From positions 1-32,082 of the forward strand of contig JADRCO010000513.1 in the NCBI GenBank assembly GCA_021464525.1: a stretch of 32,082 bases of DNA. Reading direction: 5' to 3'. This document shows positions 11,477 through 20,606 of this stretch, in pieces. Each line of letters opens with the position of its first letter. The stretch's first letter is position 1. Below the pieces are notes generated by a model. It saw nothing but the letters and a program-made list of their open reading frames with translations. It was not told where the DNA came from and did no database searches. The position numbers and the translations under genes were made by a program. The DNA is from Rhizophagus sp. LPA8_4_AMF (taxonomy: Eukaryota; Glomeromycota; Glomeromycetes; Glomerales; Glomeraceae).

Positions 11477-11828
11477 ATGATGGAAAACTCCGACATTCAA
11501 GCTATGCCAGAAGATATGATCGTTCTCCTCAAATATTTTATTGTACGTGGAGTTCCGAAATTGATGATGAAACTTGGAGGAGAAATATCTGATCCAAGGT
11601 CTTTAATCATTATTGATAAACAATATGATAAACTTAAACTTTGATTTTTGCAGGCAAATGTCTAGGCATAAAACGCCTTACAACAACAACGATGTATGCT
11701 ACATAATCGGGTTGATGTACGAAGTTCTTTTACAATACAACGAAAATTTACTATTGATCAACAAGTTATGCCCTTCGGCAAGTTATATAATCAAATATAT
11801 TTTAACAGTAGGGTTAACCCCGATTTGA
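11477..11828 (+). CDS. Small two-exon gene, function unknown (98 aa)
   Basis: I do not recognise this protein. Exon 1 is 11477-11598. A 55-nt intron (11599-11653) starts GTCTTT, a weak donor, and ends TTTTTGCAG. Exon 2 is 11654-11828, ending in TGA. Joining them gives 98 aa with two Met codons at the start (11477 and 11480). Codon use is richer in G and C than the surrounding DNA, which supports coding. The product is hydrophobic and helical in flavour (MIVLLKYFIVRG; VCYIIGLMYEVLL) without a clear signal peptide or metal-binding motif. An ATG at 11469 leads straight into a stop. It could be a decayed or partial member of a larger family. Confidence 0.45.
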
Positions 11829-12293
11829 TCATATAATCAAGCAATTTGAAATGGAAAGAAGTGACATACACTCACTAGTTCACTATAAGTTAACTAGGAA
11901 CAGAAGTCAGAAATTGTTGGAACATCACGTCCGACGACGACGAATTTAAATCTCAAAAATGGCAAAATGCACTCCAGCTTTTAAAAACCGCTCTTAACCA
12001 GGAATTTAACTTTTCGTGAAGCTTTTAAAATGTATTTCCTGTGTATAGGACAGCCTTTTATGATACTAATATTATAAAATAAGAAAATTACATAAAACAG
12101 CTAATAGTAAAATTTGCGTAGTAGAAAAAACTCTTGATGTAAATTTACACTCATAATATGTTTATAGGAAATAAAATTTTCGCCGTAAAATTTCTCATTA
12201 ATAAAATTAATAACAAACATTAACTTGAAAATTGCTATAAAAAAAACTAAAATATTTCAAATGCATAATATAATGAATTAGTAACTTAAGCAT
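11829..12293. other. Intergenic / 3' region
   Basis: 3' flank of the small gene; I see no further coding exon. The minus-strand relic begins at 12294. Confidence 0.4.
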
Positions 12294-12655
12294 TCAAACT
12301 TCCATTTCCAACATTTCACGAACTTTACTTAATAATGTGACGGCCTTCGACCCATTAAATCTATTACGAAATGTTTCTCAAAGAAGTTTATCTTCTTCTT
12401 CCTCTGTTAACTTTTCTTTTGGTACAATGGGTAAACCATCATGGTAATTAGGCAAGTCAACTTCATCATCCTTCAATAAGCAAATGGCTTCCATCTCTTT
12501 GACACATACTGTAATTTCCATGCAGCTTCTTTTCATTCAAAACATTTAGTTATAAAGTCCTCTATGTCTTTGTTAACACTCTTTTTGATAAGAACATGTC
12601 ACAAGAACATAGTCTTCACTGCTAAATTTCTTTTAACAAGAAAAGAAATCATGTT
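12294..12655 (-). pseudogene. Decayed gene fragment, C-terminal part, family unknown
   Basis: On the minus strand a protein-like reading runs through 12655-12294 with at least one frameshift and premature stops. The most readable part (about 12520-12294) includes KDDEVDLPNYHDGLP, KEKLTEEEEDKLL, then an in-frame TGA, then ETFRNRF and LLSKVREMLEMEV before the final stop. The TGA sits where a CGA (Arg) codon would fit, suggesting a C-to-T change. The upstream part (about 12655-12530) reads in another frame with two more stops. The acidic/charged stretch gives no function. It looks like the tail of a multicopy fungal gene, but I cannot name it. Confidence 0.5.
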
Positions 12656-14874
12656 AGGACAAGTAAAAGTATAACACATCATTTTAATAATAACAAGGTA
12701 AAGGTATTAATAATAAGTTATGATATAATTGTGGTAACAATTCTAAATTCAATTTTTCATTTCATCATTGCCTGTAAAGTCCACAAAGTTGTCTTTATAG
12801 TTGATAATCAGGTGTCAACTTAGTGCATTAAGAGAAATAAATCAGGAATAATAACAATTTGAATACTAAATATGAAAGAAAAAAGTTAATAGGAATGTTC
12901 TTGTACTTAAAAGTGATAAAATAGTTTTTGAAACTACCTTAAATAGTCTTTATTGAATGTATTTATGAAATGTTCTGTAAGATATAATAACAGCTCATTA
13001 TATATTCTACAAGAATTCCACTTACTTCTAACAAAGGTTTCCAAACAAAATTTCAAATTACTAGTAATTTACCAACCCTTCTTGTCTTATGATTTTATTT
13101 TTACAATAAGATATTGGATCAATATCCTAACTTATACAGAAAATTTAGTAGCAAAAATTTTAATTATTATGGAATTACTGATGAGACATCATACCTATTA
13201 TACAAGTTAGATTATAGTAATGAAGAAAGTATAAAAGGTAAATATAAAACTGGATCCTATTTTATTAAATGTGAATAGCGTAAAATTGAGATAACTGCAT
13301 AATTTAATCACTTTAGCTAAAAGCATTTCACATAACCCTATAATTGCTTACACTTTATTGTGATATTTTTTTTACAGGCTAATTTATATTGACTATTACT
13401 TACTATGATTATATCAGCGAATTTGATTCATTAGTACAAATCATATGTTAATGCTAAGCTACCCTAATGAAATTCATTTAAAATAACTCTCTACAGAAAA
13501 AATAATAAAAAAATAAAATAAAATGTAATAAAAAAACAGTTTTAAACTTTCTTAAGTATCCACCTTCAAAAATTATATAAGTAATGAGAAACTATAAAAG
13601 AAAAAAAAAGAAGTTAAAAAATTTTTTTTAAATAATAAAAAAATATTCAAAAAAAATGAAAAAAGACAGCTAAAAAATAAAATAAAAATATTAACTATAG
13701 CTATTCATGCAACTTATAATATGACCTACCTATATCAGATGGGTTGTAATTATGTCAGATGGGTTGGAACGAGTTTTTTATAATATGATTTTTTGTTATA
13801 GTGGATAGTATGGTCAAAAAAATTCTTTAATTGATCTGCAATTTCACCTGATATGAAATCCTGTGTATACTGATCAATTTGGTATTACATAAAAAAATTT
13901 ACAATGTAATTATGTTTTATAATCCAGATGAACTAAATTTGCACATATGTTTAAATTGATTTGCAATTATATAAAAAGACAATATGAACAAATCTGATAA
14001 AGTATTAAATATTAACCCTGAGTATCTGAATTGGCATGCCAAATTAACTGATTTACCAACTATTTTATTAGATAAAATTTGTTCTAATTTATATAAAAAA
14101 TATAAAAAAGAAACCAAATATAAATCATAGCAATTAATAAAAGTTGTGATAATGTCAACAAAACTTCAAAACTCTGATTTCAAGTCTATTACTTTCAAAG
14201 CCAAACCTAATCTAAAATTAATTATCAAATCTGTATTAGTGTATTTCACATATCTGAAGTTCTGAAATAACTTTAAAGGAATAGTTAATTATAATTTTGC
14301 ATTTGCTTAGCCATGAAATTTATTATATTTTATTTGTAATAGAAAACATAAGAATTATAAATTACATGATGATATAAAAATGAAACAATATATTGTATTA
14401 TTTGTAACAGTTTAAATAATAAACTTAAGTTTGCAATCATATTATAGGTAAGTATATAAAATTAATTACATAAAATCATTGAAATGTATAGTATGATATC
14501 AGAAAAATGCTATTCGCTTTGTTTATAATTTAGTTAAAACTATCAAATTAAAGATTTTTTATAATCAAGAAGGTAAAGCTGTATGATATAAGATTTTAGC
14601 ATTTTTTTTGTTATCAGGATTATAAATACCTAATTTCATTTTAAGGATCTTATTATTAATCATGAATACAATCAAATAAAACAGACTATTAGATTAGGAT
14701 GAAGATATAATAAAAGTATTGAAAGGTGAATAGAATAGATATAATAAGATTTTATTATATATCATAGATTATTATATCAAGCAAAGTTGTATTATGATTT
14801 AAGATTTGAGATGTACTTTTTATTTATGATCAATAAAGCAAAAGTATATTAAACACAATATATTTACATAATAA
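12656..14874. other. AT-rich stretch without recognisable genes
   Basis: Short low-complexity frames only. At 13733-13770 the phrase TCAGATGGGTTG occurs twice, 27 bp apart, perhaps the edge of an old inverted-repeat element. I see no RNA gene. Confidence 0.5.
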
Positions 14875-14876
14875 TA

Positions 14877-15048
14877 CAGTCAACCCTTAATATAGTGAAC
14901 TCTAAATTCTGGACTTCAACTTCGCTATAGAGCTATAGTGAAGATTTTAAGCAATTTGATTGGTTACTTCACTGTAACGAGGGTAAATTAATTATAAGTG
15001 TACTTAAAATTCACTATATCAAGAGTTCGCTATATCAAGGGTTGACTG
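14877..15048. mobile_element. Pogo/Tc1-like miniature inverted-repeat element
   Basis: 172 bp with terminal inverted repeats. The left end reads CAGTCAACCCTTAATATAG and the right end, reversed, CAGTCAACCCTTGATATAG, continuing into GYGAACTCT. TA flanks both sides (14875-14876 and 15049-15050), the target duplication of the Tc1/mariner/pogo group. CAGT ends with TA duplication are typical of pogo-like elements. It has no coding capacity. Confidence 0.85.
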
Positions 15049-15474
15049 TATTTTGCATAGTATAGTTGTGAATTAAAGAATTGTATTTAAATTCCAATAA
15101 ATGCATAATATAATATTTTATAATATTTGAGAAAATTATTGTTAAGATAATTGCTATATAATATAAGAAAAAATCAACCACAACATCTTGTAAATATGTA
15201 ATATTCTTGAATTTTCTTACAGATATTTATATAATAATAATAAAAAAGATTTTTTGTTAATCCAAGAGGCATGATAATTAGTAATTAAAATCTTTATTAT
15301 ATTTTTAAAATAAATCTATTGATTTGATTTTCTATAATACCATCATAATTTCTTAAAAATTTATTTTAAATTTGATTCTTAAACTGTTACAAATCATATA
15401 AAAAGAAGGTAAATCAATTAGTAAACCCTTTTATCTGTCTTGTATAAATATAAATAAAAATCAAATAAGGAGAA

Positions 15475-15546
15475 TGACATATATCACATAATTATCTGGA
15501 GGGGAGGGGGAGTTCTTAATATCTCACCTCTCACATGATATTAGAT
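15475..15546. repeat. Left terminal inverted repeat of the 3.1-kb transposon
   Basis: Matches, in inverted orientation, the outer ~20 bp and inner ~12 bp of 18521-18602. It contains a 13-bp G-rich tract, GGAGGGGAGGGGG. Confidence 0.55.
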
Positions 15547-15903
15547 TTAATCAATAATAATGAAAAAATGAACACATGCATAAAATCAGCTTTTATTCTT
15601 TGTTTTAATATTCTTTGTTTTATTATTTAATGTAACATATTGCAATTATCAAAGTTTTATACCATGAATAATTATTCTTTAGTGCTGCAATACTTAGTTC
15701 ATTATTTTATTATTACCTCTTTAAAATCCTACATAAAAGTAAAGCCACTTTTGTAAACTACCTCTTTACTTACCTTCTAAATGTACTTTTTGGTCATTTA
15801 TGATTAAAACCTGTATGTTCTATGCAGGTATAACTGAAAAATCGTTAATGAAATTGGTAAGCACTCTTTTTTGCTTGACTGGTCATCCTCGTCATTTTAG
15901 ATA

Positions 15904-18009
15904 TTAGATTTTCTTATATTGAGCAATGATAGAAAGTGTCAGAAAGTATACATTACACTCAAAATAGCAGAGACAACTATAAGTACTTAAGCTAATGAAA
16001 GGATAGTGGGCATCATATCCAGGTATTTTGAGCTTGTCATAATATTCTAGGATATGAAGCGGATTTAGGAAGTGCCCATCTTTTCCTTTTATCACAGGTA
16101 GGAGAAATCCATCATTTTTTGCAAGAAGAATGGCTGCCTCTTCATGTTATTTAGATGAGCAACAAAAAGAATCTTCGCATTTCTTAATGTCAAGTGAGTA
16201 TTGACACATTTTGGTGTGATTTTCTAACCATTGTCAGAGTACAGCTGATTCGTCAGTATTTTCTTTTTCAGATCCAGAAAATATGATATCACCAAATAGA
16301 GGATTCTGTTGATCAGTATATTGTATGATGACTGGTTTCCCAAAAATAGGATCCTGTTCTCAAAGAGTATATAAAGCTTCACCAGCATAACAAAAGTTTT
16401 TCATTGCGAGCTCTGAATCAACTACTTAGCCTTGAAAATTGAGATGAGAACCATATTTATTTATTGATTGGCAATGTTATACCTGCCAGTTTTTAAGAGA
16501 GCATTACTATACTGCGCTCAATAGGATTATATGCTGATTGATCAGGTGCATATGTCCTAATAGAAAGATAATCAAGATCAAAAGCATAGAATATTTTACA
16601 ATATTGAAGAATGTTTTTCATGTGGCAAGGATTTTCGTCTGGACCTCCATCAACTAAAAGAATCCAAATGGGTTTTATCTAACTGTTAATTTTTAATATC
16701 CCATCAAAATAACTGTCTTGAGTTAGCGAATTTAAATCACTCATATGAGTGGTTGAGCTAGTACCAACTTGGTATTGTGGACGCATAAAAATCAAAAATT
16801 AGCTATTGCAAAAAGTATTATTCGTATCGCTCAGATTGATTAGTAAGTAAACCGATGGAATAAGTTTTTGCTGCTTACCAATCAGAAAATCATGATTGGG
16901 TAGTGTAACTAGTTCTTGAAAACTTTGTATTATTTGAAAAGTTCTTCTGATAGCAGGAATATTAAGAGGAACCTTAGCTTTATTATTCTGGGAAATGATA
17001 ACATAATGGATCAGAAATAAGTCTGCTAATTGTTTTGCTTTTTTTATAGATGCAAGACAATAATGTTCATCTATGTGCTTTTTTCTTTCATTCCGTAAAA
17101 TGGAAGCATTTGCAATAATAGCTGAATGGTAATGGGTCTTTGCTGCTTTAGTATTTGATCAAGATGGTAGCAAGTAATTGTTAAGGGTGGTGTGAGAAAG
17201 ATACTCATTATATTTTGAATTAAGATCCTCTCGAGATGTCAGATGGTTCTAATTTTAATAATTTCCTTTCTTCTTTTTTTATTTGCAATTCCAAACTCAA
17301 TACATTTGTGTATATGTTCACATAAATTGGGATACTGAATCAAAAAAGATGGGTAACCAGGCGATTTATATTATATTACTTCTTGGTGATCTTGTAGGTG
17401 CTTTGCTTTTTTTCCTACTTTTTCATTAATATTTCGCATGACGTTTCAATTTCTTAATCTTGTTATTCTCATTATGCAGAATTTGGTTAAGGGTTTCCAT
17501 ACGCTTCATTATATTTTGCTGAATTTCCAAGTTAGTAGTACAATTATAAGTTTTTTGAAGTTCAGCAAGTTTCGTATTGATTACATTGATGATTTCTGTG
17601 GCTTTTTTCTGTGCAGCAGCATTAGGAGGTGGAATAGTATCAGTTATGATAATCTCATCAATTGGTCTTTAAATGGCTTTGTTGACTTGGGTAGACTTTG
17701 AACTTTAAGGTAGGCTGAGTTGTGATCGATTAATTTGCAAAAAACCTTGAATTGGAATTGGGATTGCTAAATATTCTCTGATTTTACTTTCAATTTCTTC
17801 CTGAAATTTATGTTGAATTGCTTTTCACACATCAGTATATTCTGTATATAGACTATCTTTTGGGTACATGGGTTTTTTGTATTCACCATATGATAATATC
17901 CAAAAGTATTGCAAAACTTCTGGTGGTGGTTTTTAGGTGTCTTATAAATGTAAAATTGATTATATTTTGGTATAGTTAGAAAAGTCTGCATGTTAAGGAG
18001 GTTTGGCAA
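15904..18009 (-). pseudogene. Decayed DDE-type transposase
   Basis: The minus strand can be read as one ~680-residue protein broken by frameshifts and several stops. The N-terminal part (18009 to about 17770) includes NTFGYYHMVNTKNP. About 17640-17420 reads as a helical, probably coiled-coil segment (AAAQKKATEIINVINTKLAE). About 17140-16800 includes HIDEHYCLASIKKAKQLADL and PNHDFLIGKQQKLIP. LLVDGGPDENP (about 16655-16625) and APDQSAYNPIERS (about 16550-16505) look like the second acidic and final glutamate motifs of a DDE catalytic core. The C-terminal part (16095-15904) starts IKGKDGHFLNPLHILEYYDK. Stops are mostly TGA or TAG. Such proteins are very numerous in Rhizophagus-type genomes as I know them; the superfamily name is uncertain. 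Confidence 0.7.
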
Positions 18010-18269
18010 ATAATGTATCAGACACGAAAATTAAAAAATCAAGTTACATTGTGTAGTGTGGTTACCTATGTAAATCAAAACTATGTATGGTACCATACTA
18101 TTTAATAACTTTTGATGATCACAGTAGGGGTTTCTTATAAGAAATTTAAAGAAGTTTCTATTAAAATTCAAATACATCTATGCTTTATAACTCTTAATTT
18201 TTCAGTTATTTTCTTTTCAAATTTTATGAAAATATTCCAAATAAATGCCACATTACTATCTAATAAGAC

Positions 18270-18345
18270 TGTTTGGCCGTAATAGCTTGCTAAAAAATTT
18301 ACATGAAACTAATCAAACCTTTTAACTATTACGGCTTTAAAAAAA
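18270..18345. repeat. Short inverted repeat around GCCGTAATAG
   Basis: GGCCGTAATAG near 18275 pairs with CTATTACGGC near 18328, with partly complementary sequence between. It is possibly a ~75-bp miniature element nested in the larger transposon. It is small and ambiguous. Confidence 0.35.
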
Positions 18346-18520
18346 AATTCTTTTTTATTTAAAAGAACAAGAAATTACATTTTATTATGTTCATTTAGAT
18401 TTTTAGCATTAATACTTTGAATGTTAATAATAAAGAAATTTTAAAGATTTTGAATCTTTTCAATATTAAACTGATGGATTTTTTTAAAAATCAAAAAAAA
18501 ATATTAAACGTATATTATTT

Positions 18521-18602
18521 AACAATCACGTGAGTAATAAGTCTTACAAGGGAGGGAGAGGGGTAGCTTTATAGTAAACCTATAATTACATAATATGTGT
18601 CA
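18521..18602. repeat. Right terminal inverted repeat of the 3.1-kb transposon
   Basis: Begins near AATCACGTGAG and ends ATATGTGTCA. It pairs with 15475-15546 and is similar in reverse complement to 31478-31560, including the C-rich tract and the TCACGTGA palindrome. Confidence 0.6.
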
Positions 18603-18611
18603 CATCCCTAA

Positions 18612-18790
18612 CAGTAAAGAGATATAAAGTGTCAAGGACTGTTAGAAGTTCACTCAACCTTTCTGCGAAAAAATAAGATCTGTATATACCCTTTATTCTC
18701 TCCTCTCTTTAGTTGATGTTCATAAAGATATTAATGAAGGACTGCAAGACTCCGCTCTAACTCTAAATTTTTCATGATGCAGGAGCTAAA
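18612..18790 (+). promoter_or_regulatory. Copy 1 of a duplicated promoter / 5' UTR module
   Basis: Similar in direct orientation to 19979-20140. Both have AGATATAA, then GAAGTTCA, CAACCTT and CTGC followed by an A run, then a TATA-like GTATATACC/ACATATATGCC. In copy 2 the module runs into the ATG of the SAM-like exon. Copy 1 aligns through GCAAGA and CTCYRCTCTA but has lost about 10 bp including the ATG. It begins 10 bp outside the right end of the 3.1-kb transposon. Confidence 0.5.
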
Positions 18791-19978
18791 AATTTGGGCA
18801 AATGGCAATTATCACCTTCACGTACTTCATCATTTCTACTAGACGCTTTACTGGAATTTCACGTAGTATTGCGGATGGAACTATTATAATCTTCAACGAA
18901 GAACCAGTCAAAAATCTTCACGCATAAATTCAGCAACTGTTACCACATTAATTCAGAAATGTTCCATTTTCTCTTTGAGCATTTCATGCTTCGCTCGTAG
19001 AATACAGAGATATGGAACAAGAGATCCCGATTTCTCAGCATTTTAGTAATAGTCCTACCGCAAAACCTTACCATATTCTAGAGTAGGCTGTATAATATTT
19101 GTATACCTTATAACGCAATATACTTACATTTTTATGTAATGTAAGCCAGTCTCTGGCAATAATGAATTTTATAAAATAAAGCAGTTCTGACATGATAATG
19201 TCATTCCAAACACATATTTTTTCTGCATTAATAACCATGTTTGTTTATGAAGCAAAAGGGAAGTATTGAGACAGTGCGTCTTTCAACATGATCCAGTCTA
19301 CGATATACACAGTAAAGAATATATCAATGATCTTGTGCATATCACAATTTGGATAGATCTTTTTAAAAATGTAGAGGATGTAATGGAAAATACAAAGGCA
19401 TTAGCTAAAATGGTTATATGTACCAACTCTAGTATTGATTCGATTAGGAAATGCCCTGTACTAGACATTCCAAAAGCCTATTATAACTTAATAGAGCCAT
19501 ACTATTATTCGTTACTACCTCTGAACCACTATTAACTTGTCTGGAGCATTGATCAGGATTTTATCTGGATTGATCAGAAGATTTTTTACTGAGCCACAAG
19601 TATGTACTTTTGTGCGACCAAAAGATGAAAAAAATGGGCTGATCACATGGTCAGTCTATGCGATGTATTAATTTTTGCATATAACAAAAAGTGCTAACCA
19701 GTATATCTATATTTTTCCCTTGAACAAACATGCGAGAAATGTAAAAATGCTTTGTTGCAATACAGGACCTACTGTAAAAGTAAATATTGACAGCAAAACA
19801 TATGTTATGAAAGGCTGAGAACTTTGCAATTCTGAGATCGTCAGGCATAAAACTATTTTGAGACTTGTGAGGTAAATAGTTAAACTAAAAGAATCAAAAT
19901 TCCAATTTCATGTATCTTTAAGACTTTCTTGGCATCATATGACAAAGCTAATTACGTCTTATACTTCTTAACTTTTCT
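18791..19978 (+). pseudogene. Decayed coding remnants, family unknown
   Basis: Protein-like readings occur in several frames. 19266-19535 is open for ~90 codons without an ATG start (includes DIHSKEYINDLVHITIWIDL and CPVLDIPKAYYNLIEPYY). Another stretch near 18840-18930 reads STRRFTGISRSIADGTIIIF. Near 19720-19790 a cysteine-rich TCEKCKNALL appears. The pieces are not joined by obvious splice sites and stops are frequent. Position suggests the body of the gene that copy 1 of the promoter module once served. I cannot name it. Confidence 0.35.
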
Positions 19979-20118
19979 CAGTAAGATATAACGCATATAG
20001 GAGTATATGGAAGTTCAGCCAACCTTCCTGCAAAAATTTTAAGGTACATATATGCCAGAAGTTGTATGTATGAGAGAGAGTTTTTTCTCATTATAGGTCT
20101 TGTATTTAGGAAAGCAAG
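19979..20118 (+). promoter_or_regulatory. Copy 2 of the duplicated promoter / 5' UTR module
   Basis: Counterpart of 18612-18790. It contains CAACCTTCCTGCAAAAA and a TATA-like ACATATATGCC near 20045, about 70 nt before the ATG at 20119. It lies directly upstream of the SAM-like exon, so it is probably that family's promoter. Confidence 0.5.
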
Positions 20119-20352
20119 ATGTCTTTCAGCTCCACTCTAGCTGACAGGTTAGAAGAATATGAAATGGAAAGTCTTATTAATTTTTTGTGGAGAGGTTCTG
20201 AATTAAATCATATAGAACTTGGTGATGGCTTTTTTTATGAGACTTAAGAAGGAAAAAATCACTGGACATTTATTTTTCAAGTTAACCAAACAAGGAATTC
20301 AGAGTGAAAATGAGACTTGCATTAGAGCTTGAGGACTACGTTAAGAAGCTGT
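20119..20352 (+). pseudogene. Frameshifted SAM-like domain exon (first exon of an expanded AM-fungal family)
   Basis: Starts MSFSSTLADRLEEYEMESLI and continues to FLWRGSELN before stopping early at TAA (about 20246-20248). Reading on in other frames recovers KEKITGHLFFKLTKQ and then LALELEDYVKKLCE. Together these follow the pattern of the SAM-like N-terminal domain (helix, KEKI-G-FFKLT, LEDYVK) that precedes a nuclease-like region in a family abundant in Rhizophagus-type genomes. At least two frameshifts are needed, so the exon is dead. It ends at about 20352 against GTGAGT, a plausible 5' splice site. A link to the large open frame that follows at 20607 is not supported. Confidence 0.55.
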
Positions 20353-20606
20353 GTGAGTAATTTAGCTAAAATACACTTTGCATAATGTTATAGCTGAAAT
20401 CTAATTAGTATTGTTCTTACAGTCATTATCTTTGTTAATAGATAATCGAAAACAAAGAATAAATTTAGCAGATTATTACAACCAAAAATAGTATTTTTCA
20501 TTCGTACTATGTAGTGATATATCCCTCTGTGTTCCTGTGTTAGTATAACAACTTCGATTAATTTGACATCAGTTTTTGCTATGCCAAAGCAGATGACGAA
20601 AGTCAG

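Larger units (their letters stand above)
15475..18602 (-). mobile_element. DNA transposon with ~75-bp inverted termini
   Basis: The left end (15475-15546) starts TGACATATATCACATAATTAT, passes a GGAGGGGAGGGGG tract and ends near CTCACATGATATT. The right end (18521-18602), reversed, starts TGACACATATTATGTAATTAT, passes a C-rich CCCCTCTCCCTCCC tract and ends ACTCACGTGATTGTT. The outer 20 bp and inner CTCAC(A/G)TGAT parts match in inverted orientation. The middle tract is G-rich on one side and C-rich on the other. The interior holds one decayed minus-strand transposase frame (about 15904-18009). I cannot assign a superfamily or a clear target duplication. A further terminus of the same type lies at 31478-31560. 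Confidence 0.6.

Noticed and set aside
12953..13210. 85-codon open frame
   Set aside because: Low-complexity I/L/Y-rich translation, no splice context, no homologous feel; likely chance.
15475..18602. Helitron
   Set aside because: The ends are inverted repeats and the internal gene carries DDE-like rather than Rep/helicase motifs.
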